Shown here: positions 8,548 to 17,057 of the stretch, piece by piece
Position numbering within the stretch: position 1 is the first letter of the stretch
Layout of the letters: each line of letters opens with the position of its first letter
Assembly: GCA_919902505.1 (NCBI GenBank)
Contig: CAKKRE010000016.1
Coordinates: forward strand, 124,001 to 188,000
From: Nitrospiraceae bacterium
GTDB lineage: Bacteria; Nitrospirota; Nitrospiria; Nitrospirales; Nitrospiraceae
Reading direction: 5' to 3'
Length of the DNA stretch: 64,000 nucleotides
Position numbers and translations under genes: made by a program
Notes under the pieces: model-generated
Told to the model about the DNA's origin: nothing
Databases searched by the model: none
Seen by the model: only the letters and a program-made list of their open reading frames with translations

Positions 8548-9267
8548 ATGACCGCAGGCTTCTTCCGCAGCTTGTTGGCAGGAATCCTCCTCTCCACCGG
8601 ATGTGCGGCCAACGTCCGGGATACCGACTTACTTGCCAGTAACAGCCTCATGCTGCCGCCGTCGACGGCGCGAACCGTCTTTCTCCAAAATCGGAACGCG
8701 TCGGACAATCAAGCCGTGTCGCTCAACGATCTGAAAGCACGGCTGAATCTCAAAGGGTATGAGGTTGTTCAAGATCCGCAGGCGGCGGCCTATGTCGTGC
8801 TGACCAATATCGTCTATTGCAATCAAACTAAGGTCGAACTGCCGGTTGAAGACCTGGTCGCAGGCGGCTATGGCTCAGGAATCGGCGGCTCGATCATGTC
8901 GGGGCTCCATGGGCTGACGGGGATGGCCGGCATGGCAGGTCCGCAGGGCGCCCTCATAGGAGGCGCAGCCGGAATGGGCCTCAATGCAGCAGAAGGACTC
9001 GGGAATGCCGTAGGCAATATGTTCGGCGGACCGTCACGGCCCGATGCCAATGAAAATATCAACTACGCCTGCGTGGCCGATCTCCAGATTACGGAGTTGG
9101 CAAGCACGGGTGGAACGCTGCCGGTTTCACCACCGGGGACAACGCCTCCTGCCGGTGTCTATCAAACCAGGCTGGCGGCCAGCGTGTACCAAAAGAAACT
9201 TGATGAGCAGGAAGCGACTCCATTGGTGCAGCAGCGATTGAGCGCGGCAGTGGCGGGACACTTCTAA
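8548..9267 (+). CDS. TraT-like outer-membrane lipoprotein, first copy
   Basis: A 239-residue lipoprotein with an N-terminal leader ending in LSTGC. The mature part follows the TraT family layout: LPPSTARTVFLQNRNASDN, then a KGYEVVQDP segment, a glycine/alanine/methionine-rich central stretch able to cross or line a membrane, and a C-terminal VYQKKL..EEATPLV-like end. TraT of F-type plasmids is an outer-membrane lipoprotein for surface exclusion and complement resistance; here, on a chromosome without transfer genes, the job is unknown. A paralogue follows at 9482. Its stop codon directly abuts a family A repeat. Confidence 0.75.
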   Translation: MTAGFFRSLLAGILLSTGCAANVRDTDLLASNSLMLPPSTARTVFLQNRNASDNQAVSLNDLKARLNLKGYEVVQDPQAAAYVVLTNIVYCNQTKVELPVEDLVAGGYGSGIGGSIMSGLHGLTGMAGMAGPQGALIGGAAGMGLNAAEGLGNAVGNMFGGPSRPDANENINYACVADLQITELASTGGTLPVSPPGTTPPAGVYQTRLAASVYQKKLDEQEATPLVQQRLSAAVAGHF

Positions 9268-9470
9268 CAGGATGCGGAAAAAGTCCGCCAGCGGCGTTCT
9301 CGCATCGCTCAGAGGCTCACCGTACGGCACGAGTACGATTCGCCTCTTCGCTTGCTGCGGCCTTGCTGGACGGCCTTTTTGCGCATCCTGCGGGTTATTG
9401 TGATACATGCACAGCGTATAAGTTGATCGTAGCCTCCTGCGCAACAATCGAGTTTTTCCACAGCCTGCTA
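9268..9470 (+). repeat. Family A palindromic element, copy A1
   Basis: About 203 bases. The core, 9268-9390, begins CAGGATGCGGAAAAAG and ends CTTTTTGCGCATCCTG; the outer end at 9470 reads inward as TAGCAGGCTGTGGAAAAACT. It starts directly after the TAA of the first TraT-like gene and separates the two paralogues. Other copies are at 10255-10454, 34049-34249 and 60483-60688. Confidence 0.85.
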
Positions 9471-9481
9471 AGCAACCGTTG

Positions 9482-10231
9482 ATGAACAGACGAGTGACCA
9501 GAACCCTCTCTCCTTGTATAGCGAGCGGATGGCTTGTTGCGCTGCTGTTGCTCACCGGCTGCAGCAACATCTTGCGTTCCGGGTTAGTCAACGACACCTC
9601 CATCCTCCTGCCACCCAGTACCGCGCGTACTATTTATGTGCAAATCCGTAATACGTCTGAAAATCAGAGCGCAACCCCTGCAGATATCCCGGCGAGGTTG
9701 ACGGCCAAGGGATACCAGGTCGTGAACGATCCCCTTGGGGCTGCCTACTGGCTCCAGACCCAGGTGGTGTACTGCCACAAAGCAGGAGAGGGGGTCAGAC
9801 CGGAAATGGTCGCCAAGGCCGGATTCGGTGCGGGGATCGGGAGTGGAGGCACCCCACTGGCCAACGCAGGCGGGCTCGACATGGACGCCATGGGCGGAAT
9901 GTTCGGTGGATTAGGGGGCGGCAGCATGAACATCCAAGCGCTACGCGGAATGGCAATGGGAGGCGGTGCGGCGCCGGACCTCAATGCCATGATGCGGATG
10001 GCCATGAGCGGCAGGGGCGGGTATCCGGGGATGGCACCACCGGAACAGAACCACGACAGTCTCTACCTCTGCGTGGCAGACGTGTTGGTCACCGAGCAGG
10101 TGAGAACCGACCAGCCGCGACTCTACAAAATGCGATCAGTGGCCCACGTGCTCCAAAAAAAGCTGAACATCGAGGAAGCGACGCCCATCGTGCGAGAGAA
10201 ATTCGGTGCCAGTATTACCGGTGCGTTTTAG
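9482..10231 (+). CDS. TraT-like outer-membrane lipoprotein, second copy
   Basis: A 249-residue paralogue of the preceding lipoprotein. The lipobox is LLTGC. It repeats the family blocks: LPPSTARTIYVQIRNTSEN, KGYQVVNDP, the motif Q-V-V-Y-C, a low-complexity Gly/Met/Ala segment (about residues 110-185), and the C-terminal VLQKKL and EEATPIV. The central segment differs most from copy one. I prefer the ATG at 9482 to the TTG one codon earlier. The gene is flanked by two family A elements in opposite orientation, so the pair may reflect an old duplication followed by element insertion. Confidence 0.75.
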   Translation: MNRRVTRTLSPCIASGWLVALLLLTGCSNILRSGLVNDTSILLPPSTARTIYVQIRNTSENQSATPADIPARLTAKGYQVVNDPLGAAYWLQTQVVYCHKAGEGVRPEMVAKAGFGAGIGSGGTPLANAGGLDMDAMGGMFGGLGGGSMNIQALRGMAMGGGAAPDLNAMMRMAMSGRGGYPGMAPPEQNHDSLYLCVADVLVTEQVRTDQPRLYKMRSVAHVLQKKLNIEEATPIVREKFGASITGAF

Positions 10232-10254
10232 CCCACACTGCCTATGAGCCGGCC

Positions 10255-10454
10255 GGCTGTTGAAAAACCATTTAACAGCCTCGAAACAGCGAACCGACCT
10301 CCCTCACAGGTAGTGGCCCACGTATGCGCAGGATGTTCAAAAAGGCCGTCCAGCAAGGCCGCAGCAAGCGAAGAGGCGAATCGTACTCGTGCCGTACGGT
10401 GAGCCTCTGAGCGATGCGAGAACGCCGCTGGCGGACTTTTTCAACATCCTGCTA
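10255..10454 (-). repeat. Family A palindromic element, copy A2
   Basis: The core is 10328-10452 and lies in inverse orientation to A1. Its right end reads, on the minus strand, TAGCAGGATGTTGAAAAAGT, where the TAG is the stop codon of modC. The left end GGCTGTTGAAAAACC is the counterpart of the outer end in A1. Both ends of this copy carry TTG where most others carry CGG. Confidence 0.8.
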
Positions 10455-11546
10455 CTCACCCTGTCTCGACACCAGATGGACGGAGCCTGCTTTGATCGCA
10501 GCCACCACGGGAACGCCGGATGACAGGCCGAACTCTTCGACCGTCGAACGAGTGACCATGGCGACGAGCGGAAACCCGCAATCGATCGTCACTTGCGCCA
10601 ATGCCCCAAGTACCGTGGCCGAGACGACGGTCCCGGCCAAGTGATTCCGCGCGCTGCTCGCGGTGGCTCGCTCACGTTCCAGCACCACATCCTCCGACCG
10701 GATACACACGAACACATCGGGGCCTGCCGATTCACCTTCCACGGCGGTCAACCTGGTCCCGTTCACGCTCACCTGCAACATACCGTCCGATGATCCGACC
10801 ACCCGCCCCTTCACAACGGTTTCAATCCCCACGACACGCGCAACATCCGCGTTGTGAGGCCGGCTGAACACCTCGATCGGCGGGCCTACCTGCAGCACGT
10901 TCCCTGCGCTGATGACAGCCATCACATCGCCGAACGTGAGGGCCTCCGTCCAATCGTGCGTGACGATGATCGACGGCAGCGCCAGCTGTTTCAGCAGACT
11001 CCGCAGTTCATCACGCAAGTGCACCCTGGTCGGCGCGTCCAATGCGGAAAGCGGTTCGTCCAACAACAGCAACAACGGTCGAGGCGCCACCGCGCGCGCG
11101 AGGGCCACCCGTTGTTGTTGTCCGCCGGACAGCTCCCGCGGCTTCGCCGTCTCCAGTCCACGCAGCTGGAACAACTCCACCATCTCATCGACACGCTTTT
11201 TGCGATCCTGTGCGGAGAGATGGTGGAGGCCGTACCCGATGTTTCCCGCCACCGTGTAGGTCGGGAAGAGCGCATAGTCCTGCGCCATGTAGCCGATGTG
11301 ACGATCTTGCGGCGCCACCCTGACCCCTGACGCGGTATCCAGCCACGTGCGCGACACAAATTGAATGGTGCCCTCTTCCGGCCATTCCAGCCCGGCCACC
11401 GATCGGAGGATCGTCGTTTTTCCGGAGCCTGACGGACCGAAGAGAATTAAGACTGTCGAAGCCTCGACCGGATATCGGATCCGCGCCTTGATCGGCGCAC
11501 GTCCGGGAAACGTCTTCACGAGTTGAATATCTATTTCTGCGGCCAT
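10452..11546 (-). CDS. modC: Molybdate ABC transporter ATP-binding protein
   Basis: Cytoplasmic ATPase of the molybdate/tungstate importer, 364 residues. Walker A GPSGSGKTT is at residues 37-45, the signature LSGGQQQRVALARA and Walker B LLLLDEPLSALD follow, and the H-loop is IVTHD. The C-terminal third is a TOBE/Mop-like domain, as in ModC proteins, where oxyanion binding can regulate transport. The start at 11546 lies inside the end of modB (16-base overlap), so the two are translationally coupled. The stop codon coincides with the end of a family A repeat. Confidence 0.92.
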   Translation of the reverse strand: MAAEIDIQLVKTFPGRAPIKARIRYPVEASTVLILFGPSGSGKTTILRSVAGLEWPEEGTIQFVSRTWLDTASGVRVAPQDRHIGYMAQDYALFPTYTVAGNIGYGLHHLSAQDRKKRVDEMVELFQLRGLETAKPRELSGGQQQRVALARAVAPRPLLLLLDEPLSALDAPTRVHLRDELRSLLKQLALPSIIVTHDWTEALTFGDVMAVISAGNVLQVGPPIEVFSRPHNADVARVVGIETVVKGRVVGSSDGMLQVSVNGTRLTAVEGESAGPDVFVCIRSEDVVLERERATASSARNHLAGTVVSATVLGALAQVTIDCGFPLVAMVTRSTVEEFGLSSGVPVVAAIKAGSVHLVSRQGE

Positions 11547-12205
11547 GCTGCCCACACGTTACGATTGACCGCATACACGAGGAGCAAGATGGCATACGAG
11601 ACGACTAAGAGGAAGAGCGCCGTCTTGGCAGCCCCGGCATAATTTAAGGCCTGCACCTCATCGTAAATATCGATCGACACGGTGCGCGTCTCACCCTCCA
11701 GGTTTCCTCCGACCATCAAGACGACTCCGAACTCTCCCATCGTATGGGCGAAGCTCAGCACGGCACCGGTCAGCAATCCGGCTTTAGACAGCGGCACAAT
11801 CAGCTTGAAGAACGTGCCGAGCTTCGACACGCCCAGCGTCCAGGAGGCTTCGATCAACCGCCGATCCACCTGCTCGAACGCCGCCGCGAACGGCTGCACG
11901 GCAAACGGGAGGCTATAGAGAATGGAAGCGAGCAGAAGGCCTTCGAAGGTAAAGGGCAGCGGATGCCCGACGAGTTCGTTGTAAAACCGTCCGAGCGGGC
12001 TGTGCGGCCCGATGGCGACGAGAATATAAAATCCCAGCACAGTCGGCGGCAACACCAATGGGAGCGCCACCACCGACTCGACGAGAAACTTCCAGCGCCG
12101 ACGCGAAAAGCTCACCCAATAGGCAATCGGGAGGCCGACGATCATGAGGACAAGCGCCGTGGAAGCAGCCAGCTTGAACGTCACCCAAATCGCAATCCAG
12201 TTCAT
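11531..12205 (-). CDS. modB: Molybdate ABC transporter permease
   Basis: Inner-membrane channel subunit, about 224 residues with five or six hydrophobic segments. The EAA loop that contacts ModC is recognisable as EASWTLGVSKLGTFFKLIVP, followed by the conserved GLLTGAVLSFAHTMGEFGVV typical of ModB/CysT permeases. The start is uncertain: a GTG at 12217 is possible, but the ATG at 12205 has a better-placed GAG. It sits between mop and modC in the same direction. Confidence 0.9.
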   Translation of the reverse strand: MNWIAIWVTFKLAASTALVLMIVGLPIAYWVSFSRRRWKFLVESVVALPLVLPPTVLGFYILVAIGPHSPLGRFYNELVGHPLPFTFEGLLLASILYSLPFAVQPFAAAFEQVDRRLIEASWTLGVSKLGTFFKLIVPLSKAGLLTGAVLSFAHTMGEFGVVLMVGGNLEGETRTVSIDIYDEVQALNYAGAAKTALFLLVVSYAILLLVYAVNRNVWAAWPQK

Positions 12206-12283
12206 GATCTCGTTCACGACCGATACTGTTGTACCGGTTCTACTCCTACCGGATGCTACCGCAGACGGACATGCGACAGAAAA

Positions 12284-12487
12284 CTATTTTCCGACGATGA
12301 CGTCGGTCGCCTTCACCGCAACCGTGACGGCATCGCCGACTTTGATCCCCATACTTTTGACAGAGCCTTCGGTAATTGCCGACACCACTTCCAAGTTACC
12401 GACCTTCACCACCACTTCTGCCATTGCCTGGCCCTCGGTGATTCGAACGACCTGGCCTTGGAATTGATTTCTCGCGCTGAGCTTCAT
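12284..12487 (-). CDS. mop: Molbindin (Mop/TOBE domain protein)
   Basis: A 67-residue single Mop domain (MKLSARNQFQGQVVRITEGQ at the start, then VVSAITEGSVKSMGIKVGD and VKATDVIVGK). Such proteins assemble into hexamers that store or buffer molybdate or tungstate in the cytoplasm. Its place just before modB supports that substrate class for the transporter. The usual length is 65-70 residues. Confidence 0.88.
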   Translation of the reverse strand: MKLSARNQFQGQVVRITEGQAMAEVVVKVGNLEVVSAITEGSVKSMGIKVGDAVTVAVKATDVIVGK

Positions 12488-12571
12488 AGCGTCGCCCTAG
12501 TCCGTTTCAGCTGAGGCATTTCAGCCGGTACGAGTGAACTCATTCACCCCAGGATCGTCCCTCCCGACACT

Positions 12572-12934
12572 CTATTTCCTGCCCGTAGTCCTATCGTCCC
12601 CGCCTGACTTACATTCGAACTGAATCCCCCACCGCCGTACCCCCTCCTCGCCCTCAGCCCCCTCCACGCTCGACCCGCTGCTGTAACTTTGCACCTGCCC
12701 GTCTTTCACCACGTGGTAGCCGGCAGGGCATTTCTCCGCCATCACCTTCAACGCTTCTCGCCGGTACGGCGATCCCATCGGACCACCTCGCTCATCTTTA
12801 TAAAGATAGGTCACTACACCGCCCTGGCCGGTTTCATGGGTCAACAACACGGCCTCCGAACAACCGGCGATCATCACGGCTGCGCCCAGTGCAAGCGCAG
12901 GCATCCAGCCACTAATTCGGCAGCGTGAATCCAT
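12572..12934 (-). CDS. Small hypothetical lipoprotein in the mod operon
   Basis: 120 residues with a signal peptide ending in the lipobox IAGC. The mature part has a motif G-G-V-V-T-Y-L-Y, a pair of cysteines (EKCPAGYHVV and QFECKS) that could form a disulfide, and a Ser/Gly-rich stretch between them. It overlaps the 3' end of modA by 23 bases, so it is translated from the same message. I do not recognise a characterised family; a role at the periplasmic face of the transporter is inference from position. Confidence 0.65.
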   Translation of the reverse strand: MDSRCRISGWMPALALGAAVMIAGCSEAVLLTHETGQGGVVTYLYKDERGGPMGSPYRREALKVMAEKCPAGYHVVKDGQVQSYSSGSSVEGAEGEEGVRRWGIQFECKSGGDDRTTGRK

Positions 12935-13673
12935 AACGAGTCATGACCTCCTGCCCTTGAGGGCTTTGCATAAACTGAAGAAAGTGTCGGGCCGCGTCCT
13001 GTTGTTTCGACTGTTTCATGATGACCGCGCCCTGCTCCAACGGCGGATGGGCCTCAGCCGGAATCAGCCAGTACGAGCCGGCGCTCTTCATGACCGGAGC
13101 CATCGCCAGGGACAGGGCAATGATGCCGACATCGCAGGCCCCGGACTCGATGAACTGCGCCGCCTGGGAGATGTTTTCTCCCAGCACCAGGCGATCTTTC
13201 ACATCTGCATACACCTGGCTCTGCTCCATGGCCGCTACCGCCGCACGACCGTAGGGCGCGTGTTTGGGATTGGCAATCGCAATCTTTCTCACCGCCGCGT
13301 CTCGAAGCACCGTCAACCCCTTCGCCACCTCGACCGGCGACTGCTTCGGCGCCCACAGCACGACTCGGCCCACGGCATACCGGTAGAGCGACCCTGGCAC
13401 CGTCAGACCGGCCTCCTCGAGTTTCTTCGGATACCCGATGTCCGCTGAAAAATAGAGGTCGAACGGCGCACCCTGCTGAAGCTGCGCGTAAAAATTCCCG
13501 GACGACCCCAGCGACAGTTTCACATGATGACCGGTTTGTTTCTCATACTCCACGATCAATTCCTTGATGGCGAAATGTAAGTCGGACGCGGCGGCCACCG
13601 CGATGTCATCGGCCAATGCTATGGCGGGCCGACACAGCAGCACCAACATCACACACAGTAGCAGACGTGCCAT
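12912..13673 (-). CDS. modA: Periplasmic molybdate-binding protein
   Basis: Type II periplasmic binding protein of 253 residues with a cleavable signal peptide (cut near ALA-DD). It shows the ModA pattern: VAAASDLHFAIKEL with the oxyanion-contacting Ser, KLSLGSSGNF with the second Ser pair, GAPFDLYFSAD, and the C-terminal domain motif NPKHAPYGRAA. It delivers molybdate or tungstate to ModBC encoded downstream. It follows the porin gene by 12 bases, linking outer-membrane entry with periplasmic capture in one operon. Confidence 0.9.
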   Translation of the reverse strand: MARLLLCVMLVLLCRPAIALADDIAVAAASDLHFAIKELIVEYEKQTGHHVKLSLGSSGNFYAQLQQGAPFDLYFSADIGYPKKLEEAGLTVPGSLYRYAVGRVVLWAPKQSPVEVAKGLTVLRDAAVRKIAIANPKHAPYGRAAVAAMEQSQVYADVKDRLVLGENISQAAQFIESGACDVGIIALSLAMAPVMKSAGSYWLIPAEAHPPLEQGAVIMKQSKQQDAARHFLQFMQSPQGQEVMTRYGFTLPN

Positions 13674-13685
13674 AGACGAGGCTCC

Positions 13686-15452
13686 TTAGAAAAAGATTTG
13701 ATACTGGATGCGGACGGCATTTTCAATCAACGTTCCGGCTCGCGAATCGAGCGGCACCGTCCCGGAAGGGAAGGTCGCGCCCACCGCCGGCAAAGGCGCG
13801 CTCCGCCCGATGGCGAACCCGTCCTGGCCCATCGCGATGTTGGAATAGGTCAACATGATTTGGTGGTCATAGGTCCCGCTGAGAAACCAGTTCAGGGAGA
13901 CATCCACTTGCTTGATCAGATCGCCGCCTGAGCGAGTATCAGGATCCCACCAGGCGTACCGCGCGGCGACTTCCACCTTTCTCGGAATCAGGTAGTAGCC
14001 GGACTGCACGGTCCAGCCGGTCGAATTGCCGAACTCCTGCGGCGCGAACACGGTACAGGGCCCTCCCGCCACGGCGGTTTGCATGCAGGGTAGCCCCTTG
14101 TTGTGGCGGGTCACATTTCTAAACCAATATTCCCCTTGCAGAGAAAAGCCGCGATATTTGAACACATAGTCCAAGGTCCAGGTCGAGAAATCCACCACCC
14201 CCTGGCCGAGCATTCGTCCATTACCCAGCGCCGCCAAGGACCGCCGCACATGCAAATTCGCCAGGTCGATTCCCACGAAGGCGTTGTTGCTGCTCGTATC
14301 GATCGACGGATTATAGGCATACCCGCCGCCCACCGCCATTTGCGGACTCTCCGAATAGGCGAGGTCGCCCTCACCGTATCCCGGCCGGCCCATGAGATTC
14401 GCCTGGAGTCGCGCCACGTACATCAGCTCATTCACATTGGTCCGGAGATTGGCGTTCAAGTTACGCGTATTCGTCGGACATCCAGCCGGTGACGGAAATG
14501 GATTGCCTCCTGTGGCGCCGCCCGGACACCCCACCGTCGCTTCTTCGCTGTTAAATTGAGCGAACCGGTTGACCAGCGGACCCACGCCATTAAAGACCCC
14601 CAGGTAGTAGTTGATCGGGTACACCTCTTCATCGTTCATGATCGTGAGCCCCACATCCCGGCGATTGATACCGCTCGCGGTAAAGGCATCCATGACCAGG
14701 GCACGACTCGCGAACTGCATGGAGGCGGTCGAGTTGATCTGCGATCGGTTGAAATAGACTTTATACTGCCCAAATTGGAGGTTCATCCACGGGAGATGGG
14801 TGCTCGTCACATTCATATCCAGCACGGACAAGGCACCAGGCGCCTGGGCATTTTCCGCCGTTTCCCCCGCCAATTGAATGTAGTATCTGAAATCCGGGCT
14901 GAACAGGTGCCCCATAAAATAGAGACGCGCAATCCGCAAATTGAACGTCGAGGACTGGTCGACGGACCGGCTGGCCCGGTAATCTCCGAAGACGCCCAGC
15001 AATTCGGGAAAATTCTTGGAGTCCCCGGATTCGCGGTAGGCGTCATTCCGGTATCGTTGCGTATAGCGCGTCGCAAACCTCGCACGGATCTTGAGAAAAA
15101 ACGCGTTGTCGTTCATTGATAAATTGAATCCGCGATCGTACCAGGCCCGAAAACTCGGCTGGAGGAGATAGGCGCGCTCTTGTGAAGCCCGCACCACCCC
15201 GTCGTATTCCTCCTGCGTGATCGTGCCCTGCTTCACAGCCCGCTCCAACAGCAGCTTCATCGCCGGATCCATACTCTCCACGAACACATATCGCCCGTCT
15301 TTCTCCACCAGCCGACCGGCCTCGGCCGAGATCGCGTCGGTCGAATGGAACAGACTCAGGCAGCACAGCAAGAGCCCCAGGCCCACACCGGATAGGCCGA
15401 AGCTGGAATAAGATCGAATGAGTAGTGACACGGGTGACGCCATCCTTTGCAT
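13686..15452 (-). CDS. Outer-membrane porin, phosphate-selective O/P type
   Basis: A 588-residue outer-membrane protein with a signal peptide (start ATG at 15452, preceded by GGAGG), an N-terminal helical stretch of about 80 residues, and a long beta-barrel with alternating aromatic/polar strands ending in IQYQIFF, a typical barrel terminus with final phenylalanine. Blocks such as SPDFRYYIQLAGE, LQFGQYKVYFNRSQ and YYLGVFNGVG resemble the porin O/P family, which forms anion-selective pores. In this operon, between an oxyanion-binding protein and modA, I infer a role in molybdate, tungstate or sulfate entry. Substrate specificity is not proven by sequence. Confidence 0.78.
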   Translation of the reverse strand: MQRMASPVSLLIRSYSSFGLSGVGLGLLLCCLSLFHSTDAISAEAGRLVEKDGRYVFVESMDPAMKLLLERAVKQGTITQEEYDGVVRASQERAYLLQPSFRAWYDRGFNLSMNDNAFFLKIRARFATRYTQRYRNDAYRESGDSKNFPELLGVFGDYRASRSVDQSSTFNLRIARLYFMGHLFSPDFRYYIQLAGETAENAQAPGALSVLDMNVTSTHLPWMNLQFGQYKVYFNRSQINSTASMQFASRALVMDAFTASGINRRDVGLTIMNDEEVYPINYYLGVFNGVGPLVNRFAQFNSEEATVGCPGGATGGNPFPSPAGCPTNTRNLNANLRTNVNELMYVARLQANLMGRPGYGEGDLAYSESPQMAVGGGYAYNPSIDTSSNNAFVGIDLANLHVRRSLAALGNGRMLGQGVVDFSTWTLDYVFKYRGFSLQGEYWFRNVTRHNKGLPCMQTAVAGGPCTVFAPQEFGNSTGWTVQSGYYLIPRKVEVAARYAWWDPDTRSGGDLIKQVDVSLNWFLSGTYDHQIMLTYSNIAMGQDGFAIGRSAPLPAVGATFPSGTVPLDSRAGTLIENAVRIQYQIFF

Positions 15453-15536
15453 CTCAGGTCCTCCGCACAGGCTCTCGCCCACACTATGATGTGATGACGG
15501 AACAGGGTTCCGCTGAATTGAATCGGCCCCGGAGGC

Positions 15537-16187
15537 CTACGGTGGCGGGAGCGTTTTGAGAAACGCCCGATAGTCCACCGCGCGCGAATCGGTCTTGGGG
15601 TCGGTGAGATAAAAGCGGCCCGGCTCGAAGTAGAGGAGATACGTATTGGGAGGAGTCCAGGGAGTGGGATAGTTGTAGTCGTAGGCGTCCGACTTTTCGA
15701 CCGGTTGTTGCGTATGGAAGTAGTCCATCGTGATATGCAGATATTGCTCACGAACGGCCAGCCAGCCTCCGGTCACGTCGCGGCGGTACCGGGGGTTCAC
15801 GCCAGGCGCGAACACCTCGAAATAGACACGCTCTTCCGGCCCCACCTGCTGCAGCGCCGCCGCAAGCTGAGGCGCCAAGACTTCGACCTCATCCTCACGA
15901 AAGACCCGGCGTGGGGGGACCTCCTCGGCAAACCAGCGAAGCGGCAGGCGCTGCTGCTCCCGCAAAGATAATCCGCGAAGAATGGCCGCGATATATGGCG
16001 GAGGGATCTCGACCGGATGCGAATATCCGGCCGGCGAGACTTCGGCCTGAAGTTTCACGGCCACCCGTTGGTCTTCATGCACAACCGTTTTGGTATAAGG
16101 CAGCCTGGCACACCCTGCCAGCATGAGAATCGCGAACACCACCCCGCACACATTCAGTAATCCTGTATGTTCACTTGATACCCGCAT
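15537..16187 (-). CDS. Lipoprotein of the oxyanion locus, paralogue of the one at 20.5 kb
   Basis: A 216-residue lipoprotein (lipobox LAGC). The start at 16187 is set by a GGAGG six bases upstream. It is clearly related to the lipoprotein at 20533-21264: both share an FREDEVEVLAPQLAAALQQV-like block, then E-R-V-Y-F, a G-G-W-L-A-V-R segment followed by LHIT, and a late YFEP motif. The family is unnamed to me. Its position between a binding protein and a porin suggests a periplasmic or outer-membrane accessory for oxyanion uptake; this is inference. Confidence 0.7.
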   Translation of the reverse strand: MRVSSEHTGLLNVCGVVFAILMLAGCARLPYTKTVVHEDQRVAVKLQAEVSPAGYSHPVEIPPPYIAAILRGLSLREQQRLPLRWFAEEVPPRRVFREDEVEVLAPQLAAALQQVGPEERVYFEVFAPGVNPRYRRDVTGGWLAVREQYLHITMDYFHTQQPVEKSDAYDYNYPTPWTPPNTYLLYFEPGRFYLTDPKTDSRAVDYRAFLKTLPPP

Positions 16188-16226
16188 GACCATCCTCCAA
16201 CTACTGACTCTCACATTGAGCACGCG

Positions 16227-17057
16227 TTACGGCTTCGTCGGCACGCCATACCCGAGCCGCTTCAACATAGTGCCGGCCTCAGCCGACTGCACATAGGCAA
16301 GAAAATCGTCGCACAGCGTACGGTTCGGGCAATATCGCTCCATCGCCATCGAATGAAGAATCGGACGCCCCTCCTTCTCCGATGCCACAGCGACCACTCG
16401 AACTCGATCGGCCTTTTCCACTGCGTCCGGGCCGAAAATAATCCCCACGTCGGCCTGCCCGTTCAGTACATGGTCCACCACCCCGCGGGCATCCGTCGCC
16501 ACATCCATCCGGTCGTTCAACAGGTCGGCAATCCCCAATGCCTTGAACAGGTCACGGGTCTTTTGGCCCAACAGAGTCATATCCGGATCCGCCACGGCCA
16601 CGCGCATACGCGTGTCGCGGGCCATGAGCTCGAATGACACGGGTGCCTCGACCAGCGATTCAGGGACGATCATCACCGGGGAGACGGTGGCATAGGGTCG
16701 TTTGGAACCGGGCAAGACATAATATTTTTGCTGGAGGCGGGTAATGAGTTCGTCGCCGCCCGGTGCAATGAGGTGGATCGGCCCCGTGCCGATGAAATAC
16801 TGCCCGGTCGGGCTATTCTCCATACCGGCGATCATCCGGCGAAGATCCAACCCGGAATCAAAATACAGTTTCACCTGCACATCGGGATGGGCGGCTTCAT
16901 AAGCCCTCGCCAACGCCTCAAGCGGTGTGGCAAGACTCGGTGACGCGGCGATGACCAGAGGCTCGGCAGACACACAGGGTGCGGGGATCAGACTCAGCAG
17001 TCCCATCAGGAAGGCAGCACAGAACAACAGTGGTTGTGAGCGGTGCTGACGTTTCAT
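16227..17057 (-). CDS. Periplasmic oxyanion-binding protein, ModA/PstS-like
   Basis: A 276-residue exported binding protein with a signal peptide ending CVSA-EP. The fold markers are LVIAASPSLATPLEALARAY, YFDSGLDLRRMIAG, a PVMIVPESL block and the lobe-closing GQADVGIIFG. It resembles ModA-type extracellular binding proteins but lacks the clear Ser-rich pocket motif of the modA gene in the same operon, so the ligand may differ. Its ATG overlaps the TGA of the upstream regulator (ATGA), so regulator and binding protein are translationally coupled. Confidence 0.78.
   Translation of the reverse strand: MKRQHRSQPLLFCAAFLMGLLSLIPAPCVSAEPLVIAASPSLATPLEALARAYEAAHPDVQVKLYFDSGLDLRRMIAGMENSPTGQYFIGTGPIHLIAPGGDELITRLQQKYYVLPGSKRPYATVSPVMIVPESLVEAPVSFELMARDTRMRVAVADPDMTLLGQKTRDLFKALGIADLLNDRMDVATDARGVVDHVLNGQADVGIIFGPDAVEKADRVRVVAVASEKEGRPILHSMAMERYCPNRTLCDDFLAYVQSAEAGTMLKRLGYGVPTKP

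Noticed and set aside
9268-10454. Possible CRISPR array from repeated sequence
   Set aside because: Only isolated copies about 200 bases long separated by genes; no short direct repeats with regular spacers are seen anywhere in the window.
14556-15119. 187-codon open frame antisense to the porin
   Set aside because: No signal, no family pattern, and wholly inside the porin gene.
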